Positions 1 to 9,278 of a DNA stretch of 64,000 nucleotides are shown here, one piece after another. Numbering within the stretch: the stretch's first letter is position 1; each line of letters starts with the position of its first letter. Under the pieces are notes generated by a model. It worked only from the letters and a program-made list of their open reading frames with translations, searched no databases and was not told where the DNA came from. The stretch spans positions 1,116,001-1,180,000 of the forward strand of contig JACEHZ010000592.1 in the NCBI GenBank assembly GCA_017893485.1, written 5' to 3'. Source of the stretch: Hemerocallis citrina (taxonomy: Eukaryota > Streptophyta > Magnoliopsida > Asparagales > Asphodelaceae). The translations under genes were made by a program, and so were the position numbers.

Positions 1-9
1 AACGGTGGA

Positions 10-1242
10 TTAAAAATCCAACTTCTTCTGTTCTTGAACTGGCCTATCAATCCCACTTCCCATTTGGAAGTTCCGTGCATGTCCTTGTGTGAATTGAGTC
101 CCTTGATTATTCTGATTATTGCTCCATGAGAAGTTTGGATGGTTCCTCCACCCTGGGTTGTATGTGTTCGAGAAGGGATTGTTCTTTTGTGGGAACACTC
201 CTCGACCTACATAGTTTGCATGCTCCTGATCTGTGAAAGAAGACATGGGACATGTATCAGTGGTATGATCAACATGAGAACAAATTGCACAAATTTCATT
301 TGTTTGATTTTTAACTCCACCCATCATGGACATTGCATTAACAAGCATATCAATTTTCTTATTCATGTTTACCATTTCCAATTGAATGTTATTGCTACTA
401 GAAATTTCATAAACTCCCTGTTTTTTCGAAGGGCCCCTCCTTGTTGAGAATTGTTGTGAATTCTCGCTGAGTTCTTCAAATAGTTCTATGGCCTCTTCGC
501 TGCTTTTCCTCATCAAGATCCCGTTGCAAGCTGAATCCACATTTGCCTTATTAGTATCATTTAAACCTTCATAAAAAGCTTGTACCTGATCATCTTTAGG
601 CATGTTGTGTGTTGGACACTTGAGAAGTTTGTTCTTGAAATCTTTCCATGCTTCGAAAAATAAGTCTCCATCCTTTTGTTGGAAGAGTTGAATCTCCCTT
701 TTCAGTTGTTTGGTCTTTTGGGCTGGAAAGAATTCTTTTAAGAACTTTGTCGCCAATTGCTCCCATGAGTTTATTGATCCTGGTTCCAAAGAATTATACC
801 ATAGTTTAGCGTTAAGTTTTAAGGAAAAAGGAAACAATATTAACCTGATTTGCTCAGGGGTAAGCCCTTGGACGCTTTGTGTCCTGCAAAGATCGAAAAA
901 ATCTTGTAAATGGAGATGAAGCTCTTCATCAGGTCAGCCACTAAAATGGGGAACCATACTAAGTAACTGAGGAGATAGATGCATGTTCCCTGTGACATTG
1001 GGTTGATAAGCAATGCAGGAGGGTTGTTCAATGTTCTTAGGCGTAAATTTATCCTGCATTGGTACGCGATTGGGTATTTCTTCTGCCATGATTTCTTGTG
1101 ACTGAGGTCTCTGAGCAGTCGACTGGGTTCGTGCAGTAGTCGACTGGTTGGTCGCAATTAGTCGACCTAATCTGTGCAAAGTGCGTTCTGTTTCTGCGTC
1201 GATTGGTAGTAGCTCTGGACGAAGTGATCTCCTTCCGTGCAT
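10..1242 (-). pseudogene. Athila Gag, one in-frame stop
   Basis: This encodes the capsid/nucleocapsid polyprotein that packages retroelement RNA in cytoplasmic particles. The frame runs about 410 codons from 1242 to a stop at 10-12, broken only by a TGA at 934-936; both halves are in the same frame. The retrotransposon-gag fold lies in the second half (LWYNSLEPGSINSWEQLATK, then EFFPAQKT, then FYEGLND). It is followed by a CCHC zinc knuckle, CAICSHVDHTTDTC, near residue 185 of the downstream part. The N-terminal part is rich in Gln-Ser-Thr, encoded by copies of the palindrome CAGTCGACTG. The stop makes this copy unlikely to give full-length Gag. Confidence 0.8.
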
Positions 1243-2829
1243 CCACCAAAATCCTGTAACCTAAAAGAAAAACTTATTAATAAAATAAAAAATTCCTACT
1301 GATATGTAAGTTAAAATACTAGACAATCCCCGGCAACGGCACCAAAAACTTGTTGTGCAAATCTAGTTACCTAAATAAATAGATAAAACTAGACACAAAT
1401 TATAAAAAAACCTCGCAAGTGCACGAATCGTTTGACAAAGCGTAGCAATAGCAAGGGTCGATCCCACAGAGATTGTAGACTTTAACTTACTAATCAATAA
1501 AAAGAATAAAAATCATAAAGAGTTGTTTTGAAAGTCTAAAAGAAATAAAAGATTAAAATTAAATGAAGAAGTGTTGAATCACAAATATCGATTAAGTAGT
1601 TGGGTTTAGATCTCCACCAATAGTCAGTAATGCTAAGTCACCTTCTGAGTTTCTTCTTATTACTCATGTTTGTTCCCTTCAAGGGCATGGTATCTACTCC
1701 TTAAAGTACGGTTTCCCTAAGCCAAGAATTAGGCATGGTATCTACTCTAATTCGTTTCTTTCATTAAGTGTTTAGCATGGTATCTACTAAGTTGCACTTA
1801 AAGAAAACATAAGATCAGTGGAAACGAACAAACACTCAAGGTTCTAGAAATTGGTATCAGATCTAGATCCCTTAAGTTGATTGAACCAGGAACCCCTAAA
1901 GATTCCTTTGTTACAATTACGGGCACGAGATACGGGTCGTCTCAATATGCTCATATAACAGATTCAGATAGATGATAACGCAAACCTGATATTCTCAAGT
2001 TCTGTACGTCAGTCGACTGGCTCTCACCTCAGTCGACTGCTCTCAGACTTCGAGAACTAGTTTTGATTACCATCAATCTATACCAATACAAACGGATTCA
2101 ATCAATAAGTAAAATAGAAGAGTTCAGAAGAATATAGCACTACATAACTACGGCTTCAATCTACCCAACTATGAAATTAGTTCCACATAATAATACTTTT
2201 ATTAATCAACAAGTTTGAATACATGATCAACATAAAAGAATAGAAGGAGAAGAAATAAACTAATGAAGTCCGGCAATGAAGTCGACTGGCTGTCACACAG
2301 TCGACTGCCTTCGAATACTGGATCCCCTTTCTCCTTCCTCGATGCTGATAGAATAATGCCCCTGTTGATGACTTGAATGCTCAGAAACTCTTGTGATTCG
2401 GTGGTTTTGGAACCTGGAAGAGTGCCAACCGAGAGTGCCCTTGATAATGCTTCTTTTCTAATATTTATAGCACACGGCTGAGAATTAGGGTTTTGCACTT
2501 TTTCAGGAAAAATCCTTCTTTGTTTTATTTGATGATTTATTTCTTTCTCTTTTCTTCTTTCCTTCCTTATCTGTTAACTACGTGCTCTTGGAAATCCCCC
2601 GTCTCTAGATTTGATTTGCATAAATCTGGATTCAGATAGATTTGAAATTAGATTTGGATGAATCTTCGAATATCTTATCTGTTTACTCCGCCGCGTACCA
2701 GTCGACTGCCTCTGGATGTAAGTCGACTGTGTCGAGACTTCAGTATTTTCATGATTCATCAGCCCAGTCGACTGTTGTGTAAACTTGATTCCCTCTGTCC
2801 AGTCGCCTGTAAGCATGATCAGTCGACTG
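1116..2829. repeat. Dispersed CAGTCGACTG palindrome cluster
   Basis: Exact copies of the 10-bp palindrome start at 1116, 2010, 2030, 2298, 2699, 2765 and 2820. Near copies occur at about 1137, 1168, 2280, 2722 and 2802. Spacing is irregular, so this is not a simple tandem repeat. It covers both the LTR and the start of gag. The same word recurs in the Tekay LTR (10426-10755 and 3042-3072). Confidence 0.8.
1328..1344 (-). promoter_or_regulatory. Primer-binding site of the Athila element
   Basis: On the minus strand it reads TGGTGCCGTTGCCGGGG, which fits the 3' end of a tRNA-Asp-type primer as in Athila elements. It lies 6 nt inside the LTR edge at 1351. Confidence 0.75.
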
Positions 2830-3005
2830 ATCTCTTCAGTTTCCTGTGTTTCATCCTTACAATCCTGAATTTGCTTCGTTTTGCTGTTATAGACTGTTTC
2901 CTATGGAAAAGAGAAAATAATAGTTAAATACCACATATAGAGCTTTTAAATGTGCATTTATAATAAGATTATTGCTTCTAAATGTGAATAATAATGTGTT
3001 CATCA
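1351..3005 (-). repeat. 5' LTR of the Athila element (1655 bp)
   Basis: On the plus strand it starts TGTTGTGCAA and ends TTCATCA, so both edges obey the TG...CA rule. One edge is set by the adjacent primer-binding site. The other is set by the point where homology to the Tekay LTR begins. Inside are at least six exact copies of the palindrome CAGTCGACTG plus several one-off variants. The partner LTR is outside the window. Confidence 0.75.
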
Positions 3006-4327
3006 ATTATTTTTGTGAAATTCTGGAGAATCGTCCTCTGGACAGTCGACTTACCTGAGCATGAGTCGACTGGCACTGAGGGATCTGTACATTTGATTTG
3101 AGATCTTTGTTCAGTTTTTGATATTTGTTCAGTATTTGATTTTGAGATATTTGTTCAGTATTTGATTGTGAGATATTCTTTAAGAATATGATTTTGAGAT
3201 ATTCAGTTGAGCCACTCAGTTAGTGGGATTTTGTTCAGTATTTGTTTTTGAGTCTCTAGAGGTACGTGACCCTAGTATACCGGTGTTGAGATATTTGTTG
3301 AGTTATTTGTTGAGGCCCATTGAGGCGAATTTTCAGTTAATCATATTTTTAGTTCGGTAGGGTACACTACTCTAGGAGATTTTGTTCAGTAACCCAAATT
3401 AATAAGGACAGGCATTAGTAAAGTCATGACGAATGGGAACATGAGTTATGCACCTCAGTAAGGCTTTAGATGTGAGACTCAATCTTCTGAATTATCCAAG
3501 TAGTTAACTTGAGATGTGGGATTTATCTCCTGAATTATCCAGGTAGTTAACCTGAGATGTGAGGTATATCTCCTGAATTATCCAAGTAATTATCTTGAGA
3601 TGTGGGATTGAACTCCTGAATTATCAAGGTCGAGGAGACGCTTTTGTGGTATTCTTGTGATAATGAGACTGTGTTTAGATGTGGGAAGATCTCCTGAATT
3701 ATCCAGGGAATTACCTGAGATGTGGGATCTATCTCCTGAATGATCAAGCATGGGCAAATTATCATAGTTTATCTTCATCTCTTAGTAGTCATCGTTGTCA
3801 GCATTTGGTCATCATGTTTTCTTGACTCACTTTTCCGCATTTGGATTTCCTGCTTTCCCACACTTGACTTTTGGGTTTTGGATATCACTCGTTGTTTACA
3901 TTTCTTGCTATTTCACACTTTACATCTTTGGTTACTTTTAGTTGGATACTATGTTATAAGTTCATTTATATTTGCTATTTGATTTTTATGCCACTCACAC
4001 CATTTATGGCTGACCCCTTTAGTTTGGGGGTTAGGGTTCAACTCTAGCCTCACTTGTTGCAGGTTATTGCCTAGAGTTGGAGAATGGATGCTTGAGTTAG
4101 TAGCTTTTGGATAAATGGACTATTTAGTGTTCAGTGTTGAGTTGTAAAGTCATGTTGAACAAATTTTGAGTTGTTTAGTCTTCCGCTGTGATATGTAAAA
4201 GTTTGATTGTGATAAATGTTGAAAATTCTAGTGGTGTTTGGTTGTGTTTATTGTTATATTGAAGTGGATCACTGGGAATGTGCCACGTATTTTCTAAGCT
4301 CTCATATTAGAAATTCGGGGCGCTACA
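3006..4327 (+). repeat. 5' LTR of the Tekay element, right part only
   Basis: Nearly identical to 10688-12010. It ends GGGGCGCTACA, the inverse of the LTR start TGTAG. Its first 1.4 kb was separated by the Athila insertion. Confidence 0.92.
3467..3749 (+). repeat. Imperfect tandem repeat inside the Tekay LTR
   Basis: About six degenerate units of 40-55 bp share the core CTCCTGAATTATCC followed by GAGATGTGGG. The same array occurs in the 3' LTR at 11150-11432. Short open frames read across this array on the minus strand (for example 3547-3765) are products of the repeat and not genes. Confidence 0.75.
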
Positions 4328-4332
4328 GAGAT

Positions 4333-4350
4333 TGGTATCAGAGCTCTGCT
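4333..4350 (+). promoter_or_regulatory. Primer-binding site of the Tekay element
   Basis: TGGTATCAGAGC, complementary to the 3' end of initiator tRNA-Met, starts 5 nt after the LTR end (spacer GAGAT). This primer is standard for Tekay and related chromoviruses. Confidence 0.9.
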
Positions 4351-4575
4351 TCAATGGTAATAATAGACATAGTAAGAAAACCAACCTAGGTGTGGACACT
4401 AGAGAGTGAGTACCTAGGTGTGGACATCAGAGCGTGAGTATCACATAGAGTTGAAATATGATGTTTGGTTTGAAGTTATGGTTTGAGGTATGGTTATGGT
4501 TTTGCCATAGGGCATTGATATGAGTTTGAATCGTGTGTGTTACTCTAACTTTACCCTCGTTTTGCAGTATTCAAA

Positions 4576-5673
4576 ATGGTTGCACCCAGAGGTAGAAATG
4601 GTGGCAACAATGAGGATGGATCAGGTAGTTCTCGAGGAACGGGGATCGACCTAGAGGCTGAATTCGCCAAGGTGTATCAAACACTGAATACGTTGATGGC
4701 ATTCAACGTGGCGCAACAGCAGCAAGCTCAGCAGCAGCAGAATCCGCCGCCCAATCATGGAGCTGGACATGGATTGGTGAATGCCGACCCCATCAAGCAG
4801 ATTGAATCCTTTAAGAGGATGAGGCCGCCAGTCTTTGAGGGGCAAGCTGATCCAACAGCAGCAGATGATTGGATTAGGAAGATGGAGACGATTTTCGAGG
4901 TGTCAGAGACTCCGGTAGCTAGCAAAGTGCAGTTAGCTTCGATGCAGCTCGAGAAAGATGCTGGTGTTTGGTGGGAATCACTGAAGAGGAATTTGGGAGA
5001 TCAGCAGCTGACATGGGAAGCTTTTCTGGAGGAGTTTAGAGATCGCTTCTTTCCTCTGGATGTTCAAGAGAAGAAGGCGACCGAGTTCATGAACCTTCAG
5101 CAAGGCAGCATGACTGTTCGGGAGTATGAGACGAAATTTGCTCAACTTTCGAGGTATGCACCAGAATTGGTCATGGATGAAGCAAAGAAGGCCAAAAAGT
5201 TTGAGCAGGGCTTGAGGCCAAACTTGAGGTCAAGGATGGTTCCGTTGGGTATCAGAAGATTTGACAAGCTGGTCAGACGAGCAGCAATGACTGAGGAGGA
5301 TATGGATCTATTTCAGAAGAAGCAGGATACTTGGAACCGGAACAAGAGGCCAGCATCAGGCCAGAGTGGGAAGGGATTCCCCGCAAAGCAGGCAAAGTTC
5401 AGTGGATCGGTGCAGAAGGCGCCTGCAGCTCAGGGAGTGACCTGTTACTACTGCAAGGAGGTAGGACATTACAGGTCATCATGTCCGAAGTTGGCAGAGC
5501 ATATCTGTTCTCAGTGTGGGCAGACTGGACATTCCAAGCTCCGTTGTCCAAAATTGAAGGAAGATGGTTCGGGTGGAAGCAAAGTCCCGAAGAGGCAAGG
5601 GCGAGTATTTGCATTGACCGAGGAGGATGCGAGAAACTCAGAAGATGTAATACAGGGTATGCAGGAATTTTGA
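4576..5673 (+). CDS. Gag polyprotein of the Tekay element
   Basis: A 365-residue structural protein that forms the cytoplasmic particle in which reverse transcription takes place. The ATG at 4576 is the first good start after the 248-nt leader. A Gln-rich stretch lies near residues 48-58. The retrotransposon-gag fold spans about residues 75-225 (DDWIRKMETIF, WWESLKRNLG, FPLDVQEKKATEF). Two CCHC zinc knuckles follow, CYYCKEVGHYRSSC and CSQCGQTGHSKLRC, at about residues 291-325. The frame is intact. It ends with a stop at 5671-5673 that lies inside a putative intron (5657-5757); removing that intron would join it in frame to the protease. The base composition matches the rest of the element. 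Confidence 0.9.
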   Translation: MVAPRGRNGGNNEDGSGSSRGTGIDLEAEFAKVYQTLNTLMAFNVAQQQQAQQQQNPPPNHGAGHGLVNADPIKQIESFKRMRPPVFEGQADPTAADDWIRKMETIFEVSETPVASKVQLASMQLEKDAGVWWESLKRNLGDQQLTWEAFLEEFRDRFFPLDVQEKKATEFMNLQQGSMTVREYETKFAQLSRYAPELVMDEAKKAKKFEQGLRPNLRSRMVPLGIRRFDKLVRRAAMTEEDMDLFQKKQDTWNRNKRPASGQSGKGFPAKQAKFSGSVQKAPAAQGVTCYYCKEVGHYRSSCPKLAEHICSQCGQTGHSKLRCPKLKEDGSGGSKVPKRQGRVFALTEEDARNSEDVIQGMQEF

Positions 5674-5757
5674 ATTCTTTCATTTTTGAATCAGTGTAAT
5701 GAATAAAGCTTTTATTTCAGAACAATTTAAGATTGAGTATCATTCTTATTGTAACAG
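5657..5757 (+). other. Putative 101-nt GT-AG intron between gag and pol
   Basis: The donor GTATGC follows ...CAGG at 5656 and the acceptor is ...GTAACAG at 5757. The intron contains the gag stop and is AT-rich. Removing it (101 nt, so not a multiple of 3) places the last gag codons in the protease frame, with the split glycine codon completed exactly. Another acceptor-like site, TTTATTTCAG, ends at 5720 but would put the product out of frame with pol. Splicing is inferred and not shown. Confidence 0.55.
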
Positions 5758-7904
5758 GAGTTGTTTTAATAAATGGAATTAAAGCAAAGGTTTTGTTTGA
5801 CACTGGTTCATCGCATACATTTGTATCGCCAAGTTTTGCAAAGATCTTAGGTTTGGAACCTAAGTTATTTCCAGGCAGGGTTTTGTCGGTGGCAACGCCG
5901 TCAGGTGAAGAGCTGGTAGCGGATCGATATTACGAGGGCTGTGATATCGAGATTGGTGGAAGGATGTTCGGCATCGACTTGATCGAACTACAAGTGTTGG
6001 GAGTGGATGTCATTGTAGGCATCGATTGGATGGCTATATATGATGCCACAATTGATTGCAAGCAGAAGGAGGTGTTGGTGAAAGCACCAGGTGGACCTGC
6101 AGTAACTTTCCAAGGGAAGAAGAAGATTCCGAAGGTGGCTGTAATTGTATCTAAGATGGCAATTTCGGATGAAGTCAAGGGCATTCCGGTTGTTCGAAAT
6201 TTTCCTCAGGTGTTCTTGGATGATTTTCCAGGATTACCGCCGCAGAGAGATGTAGAGTTTTGCATCAATGTTCAGCCGGGAAGTGCGCCGATTTCCAAGG
6301 CTCCATACAGGATGGCACCTGTAGAGCAAGATGAAGTGAAGAAGCAGATTGAGGAGCTTTTGAGCAAAGGGCTTATCAGACCGAGTTCTTCTCCGTGGGG
6401 AGTGCCAGTATTGTTGGTCAAGAAGAAGGATGGGTCGATGAGGATGTGCATTGACTATCAGGAGTTGAATAGGGTGACTATTCAGAACAAGTATCCACTG
6501 CCGCGGATTGATGATTTGTTCGACAGGCTTCGAGGAGCAGCGGTGTTTTCGAAGATTGATCTGAGGTCAGGGTATCATCAGGTGCGAGTCAAGGAGGAAG
6601 ATGTGAGTAAGACAGCGTTCAGGACTCGTCATGGGCTATATGAATTTTTGGTGATGCCATTCGGGTTGACGAATGCGCCAGCAGTTTTCATGGATATGAT
6701 GAATCGGGTGTTGAGACCGTTCATTGATTCCTTCGTAGTGGTCTTCATCGATGATATCTTGGTATATTCGAAGTCGAAAGAGGATCATTCGACGCACTTG
6801 ACAGCAGTGTTACAGATGTTGCAGGAGCACAGTTTGTATGCCAAATTGTCGAAGTGTGAATTCTGGAAGTCTGAGGTAGCTTTCCTTGGCCATATTCTTT
6901 CTAAGGAGGGAGTGGCTACTGATCCTCAGAAAGTGGAAGCAGTGAAGGATTGGCCCAGGCCGACGTCAATGAAGGAAGTCAGAAGCTTCTTGGGATTAGA
7001 TGGGTACTACAGGAGATTTATTCAGGGGTATTCTCAGATTGCAGTACCGATGACAGGTTTGACCCGGAAGAATGTGGCATTTGTATGGATAGATAAGTGC
7101 GAAGAGAGTTTCCTTGAGTTAAAGAAAAGGCTGACTACTGCACCTATATTGGCATTGCCGCAAGCTGGGAAGGATTATGATATCTACAGTGATGCGTCTC
7201 TCAGAGGTTTGGGATGTGTCTTGATGCAGGAAGGCAAGGTCATTGCTTATGGTTCGAGGCAATTGCGTCCGCATGAGAAGAATTATCCTACGCATGATCT
7301 GGAGCTAGCAGCTATCATTTATGCCCTGAAGCTATGGAGGCACTATGTCTATGGTGAGAAGGTCAATATGTACACTGACCACAAGAGCCTGAAGTATATT
7401 TATCAGCAGAGGGATTTGAATCTTCGGCAGAGAAGGTGGTTGGAAGTATTGGAAGACATTCGTCCTGAGATCAAGTACCATCCGGGCAAGGCCAATGTAG
7501 TGGCTGATGGACTTAGCAGGAAGAGTAGTTTATCGAGATTGATCACTACTCGAAGGGAGTTGGCAGCAGAGATCGATCAGGCAGGTATCGAGGTGGTACT
7601 GCGAGGTTTAGGGGCATCTTTGGCTCAGTTGAGGCTGCAGCTGTCTCTGAGGGAGAGGATTGTGGAAGGTCAGAAATCGGATTCAGAGATCCAGAAGATG
7701 ATGCAGCAGGTTTCAGAAGGCAAGTTATCAGAATTTCGTGTCCAAGATGGAGTTCTTTGGTTGGGTGAGAGGTTGTGTGTTCCAGATAATGCAGAGTTGA
7801 GGGAGAGTATTTGCAGGAGGCACACAGTACATTGTTATCAGTTCATCCAGGAGGCACGAAGATGTACAGGGACATCAAACCACATTTTTGGTGGTCTGGT
7901 ATGA
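5758..7904 (+). pseudogene. Tekay Pol: protease, reverse transcriptase, RNase H, start of integrase
   Basis: Open frame from at least 5733 to 7904. The aspartic protease has [12 protein letters not shown] near the start. The reverse transcriptase spans about residues 150-400, with [11 protein letters not shown] and the catalytic FIDDILVYS. The RNase H begins near [13 protein letters not shown] and ends with the hallmark [15 protein letters not shown]. Around 7818 the reading frame slips by one base, in the AGGAGG run before the integrase zinc finger. The last 25 or so codons to 7904 are therefore out of frame, and the integrase continues in the frame of the next entry. No ATG lies close to the protease start, so expression probably depends on joining to gag. 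Confidence 0.88.
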
Positions 7905-9070
7905 AGCGGGATGTAGCAGATTTTGTGGCAAGGTGTCTGACTTGTCAGCAGATCAAGACAGAGAATCAGAGACCTGGAGGTTTGTTACAGCCATTACCCA
8001 TTCCGGAGTGGAAGTGGGAGAATGTCAGCATGGACTTTATCACAGGTTTGCCGAGGAGTTCGAAGGGCAATGACTCGATTTGGGTTGTTGTGGACCGATT
8101 GACTAAGTCGGCACATTTTCTAGCCATGAAGATTACTTGGTCAATGGAGAAATTGGCTGAGTTGTGCATTGGGGAGATTGTGAGACTTCATGGAGTTCCT
8201 GTGTCAATTGTTTCTGACAGAGATCCAAGGTTTACTTCGAGATTTTGGAGGAGCCTACAAGCAGCTTTAGGCACCAGAACTGATTTCAGTACAACATTTC
8301 ATCCGCAGACAGATGGTCAGACGGAGAGGGTGAATCGTGTGCTGGAAGATATGTTGAGAGCTTGTGTTATGGACTTCGGTGGTAGTTGGGAGAGATACTT
8401 GATATTGGTTGAGTTTGCTTATAACAACAGTTACCATGCAAGTATTGGGATGGCACTGTATGAGGCTTTGTACGGGCGGAGGTGCAGGACACCTGTATGT
8501 TGGTATGAGGTTGGCGAGAGGCAGATGTATGGTCCTGAGATCGTGCAGCAGACGTCAGAGCAGATTGAGCTGATTCGCAAGAGGTTAGTTGAAGCTCAGA
8601 GTCGGCAGAAGAGTTATGCTGACACTCGACGAAGAGATTTGGAGTTTGAGGTTGGGGATGCAGTTTTTCTCAAGGTTTCTCCGACCAAAGGAGTGATCAG
8701 ATTTGGTAAGGGAGGCAAGTTGGCGCCGAGGTATATTGGGCCGTACAAGATCGTGGAGAGGATTGGCAAGACAGCATACAGATTGAAACTTCCTGAGGAG
8801 TTAGCGCAAGTACATGATGTGTTTCATGTGTCGCTATTAAGGAAGTATGTGGCCGATCAGAATCATCAGTTGGTAGAAGTTCCTGAAGACCTACAGGTGA
8901 ACTTGAGCTACAAAGAACAGCCTGTTGAGATCGTTGATCGTAGGGAGAAAGTCCTTAGGAGCAAGGTAATACCTATGGTCAAAGTGTTGTGGAGGAATCA
9001 ACAGTTCGAGGAGGCTACTTGGGAGCCCGAGGATCGCATGCTGAAGGAATTTCCTGAATTGTTTGTATGA
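7811..9070 (+). CDS. Tekay integrase with C-terminal chromodomain
   Basis: This is the integrase part of Pol, which inserts the cDNA into chromatin. It starts in the zinc-binding H2C2 region ([13 protein letters not shown], then CLTC), at the frameshift near 7818. The catalytic core has [20 protein letters not shown] and [12 protein letters not shown] (the D, D, E residues). A chromodomain-like tail ends the protein ([27 protein letters not shown]). The chromodomain type defines the chromovirus/Tekay group and is thought to steer integration into heterochromatin. The 419 codons carry no stop. The frameshift at the upstream junction means that this copy cannot make an uninterrupted Gag-Pol. 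Confidence 0.88.
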   Translation: MQEAHSTLLSVHPGGTKMYRDIKPHFWWSGMKRDVADFVARCLTCQQIKTENQRPGGLLQPLPIPEWKWENVSMDFITGLPRSSKGNDSIWVVVDRLTKSAHFLAMKITWSMEKLAELCIGEIVRLHGVPVSIVSDRDPRFTSRFWRSLQAALGTRTDFSTTFHPQTDGQTERVNRVLEDMLRACVMDFGGSWERYLILVEFAYNNSYHASIGMALYEALYGRRCRTPVCWYEVGERQMYGPEIVQQTSEQIELIRKRLVEAQSRQKSYADTRRRDLEFEVGDAVFLKVSPTKGVIRFGKGGKLAPRYIGPYKIVERIGKTAYRLKLPEELAQVHDVFHVSLLRKYVADQNHQLVEVPEDLQVNLSYKEQPVEIVDRREKVLRSKVIPMVKVLWRNQQFEEATWEPEDRMLKEFPELFV

Positions 9071-9265
9071 GTGTATTTCTTGTATGTGATTGGAATTCTT
9101 TGGATGATTGTCCTATTGACTGATATATGGTGTATTCCTTTGTCTTGATTGTGATGTTATAAGAAATTGTTTGGATTATGTTCTATATATATGTGAAACA
9201 CTATTTTCTTTTGCTTGGTATGTGTTTGAACTCATTAGTCGTAGTTCTGAGGACAGAACTCTTCT

Positions 9266-9278
9266 AAGGAGGGAGTGA
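9266..9278 (+). promoter_or_regulatory. Polypurine tract of the Tekay element
   Basis: AAGGAGGGAGTGA lies directly before the 3' LTR start TGTAGAACCCC, the expected plus-strand primer position. The stretch 9071-9265 before it holds only 3' untranslated sequence. Confidence 0.85.

Larger units (their letters stand above)
1..3005 (-). mobile_element. Athila-lineage Ty3/gypsy retrotransposon, 5' part (runs off left edge)
   Basis: Read on the minus strand, the order is LTR (1351-3005), primer-binding site (1328-1344), then gag (1242 down to 10); pol lies beyond the left edge. The primer-binding site begins TGGTGCCGTTGCCGGGG, the type used by Athila elements. The right end, TTCATCA at 3005, is followed directly by sequence that matches the Tekay 3' LTR from 10688 onward, so this element is inserted in the Tekay 5' LTR. 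The expected 5-bp target duplication is ATTAT (3006-3010), whose partner is outside the window. It must be younger than the Tekay element that it interrupts. Confidence 0.85.

Noticed and set aside
3547..3765. Open frames with repeated DNSGD/IIQE-type motifs in the Tekay LTRs (also 11230-11448)
   Set aside because: They are translations of the LTR tandem repeat and occur in both LTR copies.
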